Positions 18,154 to 26,711 of a DNA stretch of 64,000 nt are shown here, piece by piece. The stretch's first letter is position 1, and each line of letters starts with the position of its first letter. Position numbers and translations under genes: made by a program. A model generated the notes under the pieces. That model had not been told where the DNA came from. It saw only the letters and a list, made by a program, of their open reading frames with translations, and ran no database searches. The stretch is from Micromonospora pallida (lineage in GTDB: Bacteria > Actinomycetota > Actinomycetes > Mycobacteriales > Micromonosporaceae). The stretch lies in the NCBI RefSeq assembly GCF_900090325.1, contig NZ_FMHW01000002.1, positions 6,759,001-6,823,000 on the forward strand, read 5' to 3'.

Positions 18154-18292
18154 CTGTTCCTCCCGTTGCGCACCGCACCGTGTCGACCGCGGCGACTCCA
18201 CTGACACGCCCGGCAGTGCCCATCGGTTGCGGAGGTTGCCGGTCGGGGCCTGTGGTTGACTGTCAAGTCGGGGACAGACGGGAGGAGCGGGC

Positions 18293-18859
18293 GTGCAGCT
18301 ACCGGGAGTTCTCGGCGAGCCGATCCGGTTCGTACTGAACTGGGGCCGTCGCTACTCGCTCTGGGTCTTCAACTTCGGGCTGGCCTGCTGTGCGATCGAG
18401 TTCATCGCGACCAGCATGGGACGGCACGACTTCATGCGGCTCGGGGTGATCCCGTTCGCGCACGGTCCCCGCCAGGCCGACCTGATGGTGGTCTCCGGCA
18501 CGGTCACCGACAAGATGGCCCCGGCCATCAAACGCCTCTACGACCAGATGCCCGAGCCGAAGTACGTGATCTCCTTCGGCGCCTGCTCCAACTGCGGTGG
18601 GCCGTACTGGGACTCGTACTCGGTCACCAAGGGGGTCGACCAGCTCATCCCGGTCGACGTCTACGTGCCCGGCTGCCCGCCCCGGCCGGAGGCGTTGCTG
18701 CACGGCATCCTCCGCCTCCAGGAGCGGATCGCCGCCGAACAGTCCGGGATCGGCGGGGTCCCGCGCCCCGACCGGCTGGCCTCCCCGGCGGACGCCGCAC
18801 AGGCGCACCGCCCGGTCGAGTCGCTCACCGCGCCGGTGGTCCGCCCGCCGGCTGACTGA
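18293..18859 (+). CDS. nuoB: NADH-quinone oxidoreductase subunit B (second copy type)
   Basis: The 188-residue protein is the peripheral-arm subunit that ligates iron-sulfur cluster N2. All four ligand positions are present: the Cys pair in GLACCAIEF, one in [10 protein letters not shown], and one in [10 protein letters not shown] Pro/Ala-rich tail of about 35 residues follows the conserved core. GTG 18293 follows GGAGGAGCGGGC. Unlike standard operons, no nuoA precedes it and no nuoC follows directly; the DUF2252 and dehydrogenase genes lie between it and nuoC at 21710. Confidence 0.95.
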   Translation: MQLPGVLGEPIRFVLNWGRRYSLWVFNFGLACCAIEFIATSMGRHDFMRLGVIPFAHGPRQADLMVVSGTVTDKMAPAIKRLYDQMPEPKYVISFGACSNCGGPYWDSYSVTKGVDQLIPVDVYVPGCPPRPEALLHGILRLQERIAAEQSGIGGVPRPDRLASPADAAQAHRPVESLTAPVVRPPAD

Positions 18860-18969
18860 TCCGTCCACCCGCCGCTGCTTTGGGTGCCTCCGCCGGGTGA
18901 GCAGGCCGGTCCCACAGGGCCGGCGGGCGGGGGTCGGACCGTGGCGGGCGGGCACTAGCGTGGGCGTCC

Positions 18970-20286
18970 ATGAGCCAGACCCTGGACCGTCGGTCCGCCC
19001 ACATCGTCGACGTCCTGATCGAGGAGTTCGGACCGTCGATGGCCCTCGACCCGGCGGCCTTCCGTCGTAAGTTCCGCAAGATGGCCGCCTCCCCGTTCGC
19101 CTTCTACCGGGGCAGTGCCTCGCTCTTCTACGCCGACCAGGTCGGCGAGTACGCCGACGACCGGTTCCTCGACGAGCGGACCAGCCGGGTGTGGATCCAC
19201 GGAGACCTGCACGCGGAGAACTTCGGCACCTACATGAACGCCTCCGGGCAACTGGTGTTCAACGTCAACGACTTCGACGAGGCGTACGTCGGCCCCTTCT
19301 CCTGGGACCTGAAGCGGTTCGTGGCGAGCGTGGCGCTGATCGGGTACGCCAAGGCCCTCTCCGACCAGGTGATCAGCGACCTGGTGGAGACCTTCGCCCG
19401 GTCGTACCTGACCGAGCTGCGCGCCATCGCCCACGGCGGGGACGACGCGATCGGCTCGATCACCCTGGAGAACGCCGACGGCGTGCTGCGCCGGGTGCTC
19501 CAGCAGGCCCGGCTGAACACCCGGGTGGACCTGCTCGCCGCGCAGACCACCATCGACAACTACGAGCGCCGGTTCTCCCTCGGCGACGGGGTCTTCGAGG
19601 TCGACGAGGCGACCCGGGAGGCGGTCTGCGACGCGTTCGGCCGCTACCTGGACACGCTGCCCGCCTCCAGCGCGCGGCTGCGCCCGGTCTCCGCGCACGT
19701 CAAGGACGTGGTGCTGCGCAAGGGCGTGGGGATCGGCTCGGCCGGGCTGCCGTCGTACAACCTCTTGCTGGAGGGGCACACCCAGGCGCTGGAGAACGAC
19801 GTCGTCATCTACATGAAGCAGGCCCAGGTGCCCGCCGTGGCCCGGCACATCGACGACGAGGGCGTCCGTGGCTACTTCAAGCATCAGGGGCACCGGACGG
19901 CCGAGTCGCAGCGGGCGCTCCAGGCGCACGCCGACCCGTGGCTGGGCTTCACCGAGCTGAACGGGGTGGGCCAACTGGTCGCCGAGGTCTCCCCGTACGC
20001 CGCCGACCTGGACTGGGCCGACGTCAACGAGCCGGAGGACCTGGCCGGGGTGATCGCCGACCTGGGCCGGGCGGTCGCCCGGATGCACTCGGTCGCCGAC
20101 GACGAGTCCAGCCACGACCTGGTCGACTACTCCACCGAGGAGGCGGTCGTCGCCGCCGTCGACGCCGACGAGCCGGGCTTCGTGACGTACCTGACCGAGT
20201 TCGCCCACACGTACGGCAGCCAGGCCCGCCAGGACCACCAGCTCTTCGTCGACCTGTTCCGCAACGGCCAGCTACCCGGCCTCTGA
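18970..20286 (+). CDS. DUF2252 family protein (kinase-like fold)
   Basis: A 438-residue protein with the hallmark motifs SPFAFYRGSASLFYADQ, WIHGDLHAENFGTY and VFNVNDFDEAYVGPFSWDLKR. The HGDLHAEN and NDFDE elements resemble the catalytic and metal-binding loops of aminoglycoside phosphotransferase-like kinases. The physiological substrate is unknown. It sits inside the split nuo locus, 110 bp after nuoB on the same strand, and is followed by a convergent dehydrogenase. Confidence 0.92.
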   Translation: MSQTLDRRSAHIVDVLIEEFGPSMALDPAAFRRKFRKMAASPFAFYRGSASLFYADQVGEYADDRFLDERTSRVWIHGDLHAENFGTYMNASGQLVFNVNDFDEAYVGPFSWDLKRFVASVALIGYAKALSDQVISDLVETFARSYLTELRAIAHGGDDAIGSITLENADGVLRRVLQQARLNTRVDLLAAQTTIDNYERRFSLGDGVFEVDEATREAVCDAFGRYLDTLPASSARLRPVSAHVKDVVLRKGVGIGSAGLPSYNLLLEGHTQALENDVVIYMKQAQVPAVARHIDDEGVRGYFKHQGHRTAESQRALQAHADPWLGFTELNGVGQLVAEVSPYAADLDWADVNEPEDLAGVIADLGRAVARMHSVADDESSHDLVDYSTEEAVVAAVDADEPGFVTYLTEFAHTYGSQARQDHQLFVDLFRNGQLPGL

Positions 20287-20386
20287 CCTTCGCCGCTGCC
20301 TGCCGCCTGCCGGCCTGGCCGCCGTCTGCCGTGGGCTGACCGGACCCCGCCCGGTGCCGGTCCGGTCGGCTCGCGTCGAGGTCACG

Positions 20387-21433
20387 TCAGCGGGCGAACT
20401 CCAGCACCACCTTGATGTCGTCCTGGCCGGGGTGGTACGCCTCGGCGTACGCCTCGACCGGGACGCGACGGGTGATCAGGCTGTCGAGCCAGGCCGGGTC
20501 GGCCTGGCCGAGCGCCTCGGCGGCCAGCTCCCAGTGCCGGCGGTTGGCGTTCACCGAGCCGAAGACGACGTTGTTCTCCAGCACCATCGCCCGGTTCAGC
20601 GCGCCCGCGTCGAAGTCGACGGTGCGACCACCGCTGGAGACACCGGTCAGGCAGACGATGCCGACCGGGGCGGCCTTGCACATCGCCTCCAGCACCACGC
20701 TCGGCGCACCGGTGCACTCCACGATGATGTCCGGCTCGAAGTCCAGTTCGTCGACCCGGCTGGTGTGGTACGTCGCGCCGAGAGCCGCCACCAGCGTCGG
20801 TTTCGGCCCGGTTTCGGCGCGGTCGAGCACGTGTACCGTCAGCCCTCGCTGGGTGGCCAGGAGCGCGGCGAGCAAGCCAATCGGCCCGGCCCCGGCGACC
20901 AGCACGGTCTGCGGCTTCCACTCGGCTCGCTGGCCGATCCGGTCGATGTGGTCCCACGCCTTGGCGACCACGCTGGTCGGTTCGAGGAGCACCCCGACGT
21001 TGGCCAGGGCGGGCACGAGGCCGATGGCGAACTTCGGGGCGACGCGCCAGCGGTCCCGGGCGAAGCCGGGCAGCGCCTTGATGCCGTGCTCGGTGTAGCG
21101 GCCGTTGCGGCACATGTCCCACTCGTCGACCGCGCAGTTGGCGCAGGGCACCGGGTCGGGGCGCCGGACGATCCCGGCGACCAGGTCGCCGGGGTGCAGG
21201 GTGCCGGTCGGGTCCTCCAGGACACGGCCCAGCGACTCGTGGCCGAGCACCAGCTGGTCCGTGCCCGGAGGCACCTCGCCGTACTCCCCGGCGATGATCT
21301 CGTGGTCGGTGCCGCAGATGCCCACGGCGAGGGCCTCGACCAGGATCGCCCCCTCCTCGGGGTGTGGCTCCGGCCACGCCTCGTCCAGCCGCAGGGACCC
21401 GACCACCCCGGGTGCCACCGTTATCGCGCGCAC
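20387..21433 (-). CDS. Zinc-dependent glucose 1-dehydrogenase-like oxidoreductase
   Basis: The 348-residue medium-chain dehydrogenase shows GICGTDHEII (catalytic zinc Cys), GHESLGRV (zinc His/Glu), structural zinc cysteines in CANCAVDEWDMC, and a Rossmann nucleotide loop, VLVAGAGPIGLLAALLA. The C-terminal part resembles the glucose dehydrogenase C domain, as in glucose 1-dehydrogenases. Sugar oxidation with NAD(P) is likely, but the exact substrate is uncertain. It is encoded against the nuo genes that flank it. Confidence 0.88.
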   Translation of the reverse strand: MRAITVAPGVVGSLRLDEAWPEPHPEEGAILVEALAVGICGTDHEIIAGEYGEVPPGTDQLVLGHESLGRVLEDPTGTLHPGDLVAGIVRRPDPVPCANCAVDEWDMCRNGRYTEHGIKALPGFARDRWRVAPKFAIGLVPALANVGVLLEPTSVVAKAWDHIDRIGQRAEWKPQTVLVAGAGPIGLLAALLATQRGLTVHVLDRAETGPKPTLVAALGATYHTSRVDELDFEPDIIVECTGAPSVVLEAMCKAAPVGIVCLTGVSSGGRTVDFDAGALNRAMVLENNVVFGSVNANRRHWELAAEALGQADPAWLDSLITRRVPVEAYAEAYHPGQDDIKVVLEFAR

Positions 21434-21480
21434 CCCCCGATCCTGCCCGCTCCCACTCCCACGTGTACCCGGTTACCCGC

Positions 21481-21542
21481 GTTGATCAAGAGGTTGTGTC
21501 ACGAGACGGCGATCCGCGTGACGTCCAACCTCTTGATCGACG
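21481..21542. repeat. Long imperfect inverted repeat (GATCAAGAGGTTG type)
   Basis: GTTGATCAAGAGGTTG at the left pairs with CAACCTCTTGATCGAC at the right, and the inner TGTCACG/GCGTGAC extends the stem. It could terminate transcription from the nuo side, or be a dispersed intergenic palindrome. Confidence 0.7.
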
Positions 21543-21644
21543 CCGGCAGGCGGCGGGCGGCGGCGGCCGGCCGGCGGCCGGTGGTGGTGGGCGAGGCCGG
21601 GCGGTGGCGGTGGTGGTGGGCGAGGCTGGGCGACGGGCGGGCGG

Positions 21645-21700
21645 GGCGGTGGGCAGGGGGCGGGACGGGGAGGGGGGACGGGGAGTGGGGTGGGCCATAG
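21645..21700 (+). promoter_or_regulatory. G-tract-rich leader of nuoC with G-quadruplex potential
   Basis: On the coding strand, 21650-21696 holds at least six runs of four or more G (for example GGGGG, GGGG, GGGGGG, GGGG, GGGG) with spacers of one to three bases, ending 14 bases before the nuoC start. This satisfies the usual four-tract quadruplex pattern in DNA or mRNA. Confidence 0.45.
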
Positions 21701-21709
21701 GATCGGGGC

Positions 21710-22525
21710 ATGGAGGCGGAGGGGGTCGGGCGGCGGCTGGTCGAACTGGTCGTGGACGAGGCGGTGGTCGCGGGAGTCTCCGGCGGTCAGGCGTACGCCC
21801 GCGCGACCGTCGACGTGCCGCCGGCCCGCTGGCGGGACGCGCTACGCGCGGCACGGGACGACGCCGAACTGGCCTGCGACTTCTTCGACTGGCTCTCCGC
21901 CGTCGACGAACTGGACGGCGGCTTCGACGTGGTGGCCCACCTGTGGTCGACCGCGCACCGGCACGGTCTGCTGGTGCGTACCCGGGTGCCCCGGGAGGCC
22001 GCCGAGGTGGCGTCGGTGGTGGACCTCTACCCCGGCGCGGCCTGGCACGAGCGGGAAACACACGAGATGTTCGGCATCGGGTTCGCCGGGCACGAGGCGC
22101 TCCGCCCGTTGCTGTTGCCGCCGCAGTTCGAGGGGCACCCGCTGCGCAAGGAGTTCGTGCTCGCCTCCCGGGTGGCGAAACCGTGGCCGGGGGCGAAGGA
22201 GCCGGGCGAGTCGGAGGCCGGCGGTGGCCGGCGGGCGGCCCGTCCGCCGGGCGTCCCCGCACCCGGCGAGTGGGGCACGACGCCGACCCCGGCCGGTGCC
22301 GGTGGCGTGGGGGAGGGGCCGCGCGGCGGCGCACCCGCCCGCCCGGCCCGCCGACCCCCCGGGGAGCGGCCGGCCCGGGGCGACCGGACCACCCCCGCTG
22401 CTCGACCCGGACAGAGCGCCCCGGGCGACCGACCCGGGCGGGCAGCCCCGCAGAACCAGCCGACCGCCGACGGCCACCAGCAGCGGCCCGAGCCCTCCGT
22501 CGGTGACGAGGGAGGTGCGGTCTGA
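21710..22525 (+). CDS. nuoC: NADH-quinone oxidoreductase subunit C with long disordered tail
   Basis: Residues 1-165 are the 30-kDa subunit domain with its signature HERETHEMFGIGFAGH, then LLLPPQFEGHPLRKEF. The remaining roughly 105 residues are Gly/Pro/Arg/Ala-rich and probably disordered, making it longer than usual. The stop overlaps the nuoH start (TGATG at 22523-22527), leaving no room for nuoD, which normally sits here and supplies most of the quinone site. The subunit belongs to the hydrophilic connecting module. Confidence 0.92.
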   Translation: MEAEGVGRRLVELVVDEAVVAGVSGGQAYARATVDVPPARWRDALRAARDDAELACDFFDWLSAVDELDGGFDVVAHLWSTAHRHGLLVRTRVPREAAEVASVVDLYPGAAWHERETHEMFGIGFAGHEALRPLLLPPQFEGHPLRKEFVLASRVAKPWPGAKEPGESEAGGGRRAARPPGVPAPGEWGTTPTPAGAGGVGEGPRGGAPARPARRPPGERPARGDRTTPAARPGQSAPGDRPGRAAPQNQPTADGHQQRPEPSVGDEGGAV

Positions 22526-23487
22526 TGCCGCTCTGGCTGGAGTTGACCCTCCGGGTGGTCGGGGTGCTCGCCGCCTTCCTGATCCTGCCGCTGCTGGTCG
22601 GGCAGACCGAGCACAAGGTCATGGCCCACATGCAGGGCCGGCTCGGCCCGATGTACGCCGGCGGTTTCCACGGCTGGGCGCAACTCGTCGCCGACGGCAT
22701 CAAGTTCGTGCAGAAGGAGGACGTCACCCCGCGGGAGGCCGACCGGCCGGTGTTCCGGCTGGCCCCGGCGGTGGCGTTGGTGCCGTACCTGCTCGCCCTG
22801 CTGGTGATCCCGCTCGGCCCCGGCGACCTGGTCGGGCAGCCGCTGGACATCGGCCTTTTCTTTGTCCTGGCCGTGGTCGGGATCGGTGTGGTGGCGGTGC
22901 TCATGTCGGCCTGGGCGTCGGCCAACAAGTACAGCCTCCTCGGCGGCCTGCGCGGTGCGGCCCAACTGCTCGGCTACGAGCTGCCCCTGGTGCTGGCCGC
23001 CGCGTCGGTGGCGATGGCGGCCGGCACGCTGAGCCTGTCCGGCATCGTCGAGGCGTGGCAGCCGTGGTGGCTGCTCTGGCAGGCCCCCGCGATGGTGGTG
23101 TTCTTCGTCGCCGGGCTCGCCGAGATCCGACGGCCACCGTTCGACATGCCGATCGCCGACTCCGAGCTGGTCTTCGGGTACATGACCGAGTACACCGGCC
23201 TGCGGTTCGCCTTCTTCCTCCTCGCCGAGTACGTCGGCATCGTGGTGATCGCCGCGCTGACCACCGTGCTCTTCCTCGGCGGCTGGCAGGGGCCGTTCGG
23301 CGACGCGTACCTCGGCTGGCTCTGGACGCTGCTGAAGGTCTTCGCCGTCTCTTTCGTGATCATCTGGCTGCGGGTGTCGTACCCCCGGCTCCGCGAGGAC
23401 CAGCTCCAGCGGCTCTGCTGGCTGGTGCTGGTCCCGGTCTCGCTCGGGCAGCTCGTCCTGACCGCCGCCGTCCGCGTGGCCACCTGA
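22525..23487 (+). CDS. nuoH: NADH-quinone oxidoreductase subunit H
   Basis: The 320-residue membrane protein forms the quinone entry chamber at the junction of the two arms. It shows the conserved KVMAHMQGRLGPMYAG, DGIKFVQKEDVTP, FVAGLAEIRRPPFDMP and ELVFGYMTEYTGLRFAFF segments and about eight hydrophobic helices. ATG 22525 overlaps the nuoC stop, so translation is coupled. A hairpin downstream separates it from a convergent gene before the nuo genes resume at 25095. Confidence 0.96.
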   Translation: MPLWLELTLRVVGVLAAFLILPLLVGQTEHKVMAHMQGRLGPMYAGGFHGWAQLVADGIKFVQKEDVTPREADRPVFRLAPAVALVPYLLALLVIPLGPGDLVGQPLDIGLFFVLAVVGIGVVAVLMSAWASANKYSLLGGLRGAAQLLGYELPLVLAAASVAMAAGTLSLSGIVEAWQPWWLLWQAPAMVVFFVAGLAEIRRPPFDMPIADSELVFGYMTEYTGLRFAFFLLAEYVGIVVIAALTTVLFLGGWQGPFGDAYLGWLWTLLKVFAVSFVIIWLRVSYPRLREDQLQRLCWLVLVPVSLGQLVLTAAVRVAT

Positions 23488-23589
23488 GACCCCGCCCGGA
23501 CCTCGCCCTGCCCGGACCTCGCCCCGCCCTCCGCTCCCCGGTCCGACCCGGCCCGCCCCCGCCCCCCGGCCCACGTGATCGACACGGTT

Positions 23590-23636
23590 TGCGGCATGTC
23601 GGGTGTCGTCCGCCCCGGACACCCCGACATGCCGCA
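23590..23636. terminator. Bidirectional hairpin between nuoH and the convergent reductase gene
   Basis: TGCGGCATGTCGGGTGTC pairs with GGACACCCCGACATGCCGCA with one bulge, giving an 18-20 bp stem. It sits between convergent stop codons. Confidence 0.7.
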
Positions 23637-23697
23637 TGTCGAGGCGCGGGCCGCCCGGACGAGCCCGACCAGCCCGGGGGCTGGCCGGGGTCCGCGG

Positions 23698-24768
<1,071 letters not shown>

Positions 24769-24853
24769 GTCGCCCCCTTGCGGTGCCCAAGGTCGCCTGT
24801 CGCCCTCATCATGGCGGATCTCCCGACGCCCGGCCCGCTGGTGTCGGCTCCGC

Positions 24854-24979
24854 TCACCGGCCCCGGGGGTACACGAGCAGCACTCCATCGAGCAGTTCGC
24901 GGCGGCGGCCATCGTCGGATAGCGCGTCCAGATCGTCGGTCGTCCACCCGCCATCCGGCGGATGCAGCGCGGCGGTCAT
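24854..24979 (-). pseudogene. N-terminal fragment of a Uma2-family (DUF820) endonuclease
   Basis: The 41-residue frame reads [18 protein letters not shown], then [14 protein letters not shown] and stop. This is the characteristic Uma2 opening (…DLDALPDDGRRYELIDGVL…) without the rest of the nuclease domain. It ends about 85 bp before the reductase start on the same strand. It is a truncated remnant with no catalytic residues beyond the first strand. Confidence 0.6.
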
Positions 24980-25094
24980 CGGGCGGTCCTTTTCCGGTGC
25001 TTGCCGGTGCGTCGTTCTCCCCACCGGTCACGGTAGCGCCGGTAACTGCCGGGTGGTGGTCGCGCACGTCGGGGACACAGGGCAGGATGGCGAC

Positions 25095-25682
25095 ATGAGT
25101 GACAGCGGTGTGCCCGGAAGCGGACTGGCGAAGGGACTGGCGGTCACGCTGAAGACGATGACCCGTCGCTCGACCACGCAGCAGTACCCGGACGTGGCCC
25201 CCGAACTGCCGCCCCGGTCCCGTGGGGTGATCGCCCTGCTGGCCGAGAACTGCACGGTCTGCATGCTCTGCGCCCGGGAGTGCCCGGACTGGTGCATCTA
25301 CATCGATTCGCACAAGGAGGAGGTGGCCGTGCCCGGCGCGGCCCGCCCCCGCCAGCGCAACGTGCTCGACCGCTTCGACATCGACTTCTCGCTCTGCATG
25401 TACTGCGGCATCTGTGTCGAGGTCTGCCCGTTCGACGCGCTCTACTGGTCCCCGGAGTTCGAGTACGCCGAGTACGACATCCGGGATCTCCTGCACGACA
25501 AGGACCACCTCGGGCAGTGGATGGCCACCGTCCCACCGCCGCCCGCGCACGACCCGAACGGCGAGCCCTCGAAGGAGGAGACCACCGCCGCGCGCAAGGC
25601 CGCCGCCCCGGCCGGCCCCGCCGCCCGTCCAGCCGCTCCCCGGGTACGCCCCGAAGCCGGCACGGAGGGAACGGACCGGTGA
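25095..25682 (+). CDS. nuoI: NADH-quinone oxidoreductase subunit I
   Basis: The 195-residue ferredoxin-like subunit carries clusters N6a and N6b. Two canonical motifs are present, [12 protein letters not shown] and [12 protein letters not shown], followed by the conserved [17 protein letters not shown] tail of about 40 Pro/Ala residues follows the conserved core. ATG 25095 was chosen because the family core begins just after it. The stop overlaps the nuoJ start (GTGA at 25679). It begins the contiguous I-J-K-L-M-N block. Confidence 0.95.
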   Translation: MSDSGVPGSGLAKGLAVTLKTMTRRSTTQQYPDVAPELPPRSRGVIALLAENCTVCMLCARECPDWCIYIDSHKEEVAVPGAARPRQRNVLDRFDIDFSLCMYCGICVEVCPFDALYWSPEFEYAEYDIRDLLHDKDHLGQWMATVPPPPAHDPNGEPSKEETTAARKAAAPAGPAARPAAPRVRPEAGTEGTDR

Positions 25683-26325
25683 CCGGTGTGGACGTGCTGC
25701 TGCTCGCGCTCGGCGCGGTGGCGGTCGGTGCGGGCGCCCTGGTGGTGACCACGCGACACCTGGTCCGCGCCGGTCTGCACCTGGTGGTCTGCCTCGGTGC
25801 GCTGGCCGGGCTGTACCTCGTGCTCACCGCCGAACTGGTCGCCTGGGTGCAGGTGCTCATCTACGTCGGCGCGGTGGTGGTGCTGCTGCTCTTCGCGGTG
25901 ATGCTCACCCGTGCCCCGATCGGGGCCTCCGACGATCTGGACCGGCCCGGCTGGCCGGCCGCCCTGGTCGGCGGGGGAACCGCGCTCGGGCTGAGCGCCC
26001 TGCTGGTCGACGCGTACCGGTGGTCGACGGTGGAACTGCCCGAGGCGGGCACCGCCGAGCGGATCGGCACGGAGGTCTTCGCCCGCTGGGTGCTCCCGTT
26101 CGAGGTGCTGTCGGTGCTGCTCCTCGCCGCCCTGGTCGGGGCGATCGTGATCTCCCGTCCGGAGATCGGCACCCGCCCGGAGCCGGGCGACTCTCGGGGC
26201 GGCACGACCATCCGGCTCCGGGGGACTCTCCGGAGCGGCACGACTCTCCGAAGGGTCACGACTCTCCGGAGCGGGCCGACCGGGCCGAGGACGGGGACAG
26301 CCGGGGGAAGGGGGTGGCCCGGTGA
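25679..26325 (+). CDS. nuoJ: NADH-quinone oxidoreductase subunit J, apparent frameshift near the C terminus
   Basis: The membrane core is normal: [22 protein letters not shown], then [14 protein letters not shown], ending [14 protein letters not shown] near residue 170. The literal frame then runs 307 bp past the nuoK start, to 26632, as an arginine-rich tail. One added C at about 26195 (CTCGGGG against CTCCGGA in the next repeat) switches to a frame ending RGKGVAR at TGA 26323-26325, overlapping nuoK as GTGA like every other junction here. The restored protein has 215 residues, with a tail of HDSPER-like repeats. I give restored coordinates. Confidence 0.87.
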
Positions 26326-26711
26326 GGCCGGTCATCCCGTACGTCACGGCCGCGCTGCTCTTCGGGCTCGGCGTCTACGGCGTACTGCGGCGGCGCAACG
26401 CCGTGCTGGTGCTGATGGCCGTCGAACTGATGCTGAACGCGGTCAACCTGATCCTGGTCACCGCCGACACCACCGTCCGGGCCGCGCTGCCGCACGGTGG
26501 GCAGGTCTTCGCGCTGTTCGTGATCGTCCTCGCCGCCGCCGAGATCGGGGTGGGACTGGCCATCGTGCTCCAGCTCTACCGGCTGCGGGCCAGCGTCGCC
26601 GTGGACGAGGTCCCGCTCACCGAGCGCCCTGAACAGGCCAAGCGACCTGAACAGACTGAGCGCCCCGAACAGCCCGAACGCCCCGGGCACTCCGAGGAGG
26701 TCGCCCGGTGA
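26322..26711 (+). CDS. nuoK: NADH-quinone oxidoreductase subunit K
   Basis: The 129-residue subunit has three membrane helices with the conserved LMAVELMLNAVNLILV and FALFVIVLAAAEIGVGLAIV, carrying the helix glutamates used in proton transfer. A C-terminal tail of about 30 residues contains repeats of the type ERPEQ (four copies), unusual for NuoK. The GTG start overlaps the restored nuoJ stop, and its stop overlaps the nuoL GTG at 26708. Confidence 0.95.
   Translation: MRPVIPYVTAALLFGLGVYGVLRRRNAVLVLMAVELMLNAVNLILVTADTTVRAALPHGGQVFALFVIVLAAAEIGVGLAIVLQLYRLRASVAVDEVPLTERPEQAKRPEQTERPEQPERPGHSEEVAR

Noticed and set aside
26326..26632. Arg-rich extension of NuoJ through nuoK taken as a real domain
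   Set aside because: It simply reads nuoK in another frame; a one-base shift gives the usual overlap and a natural stop.
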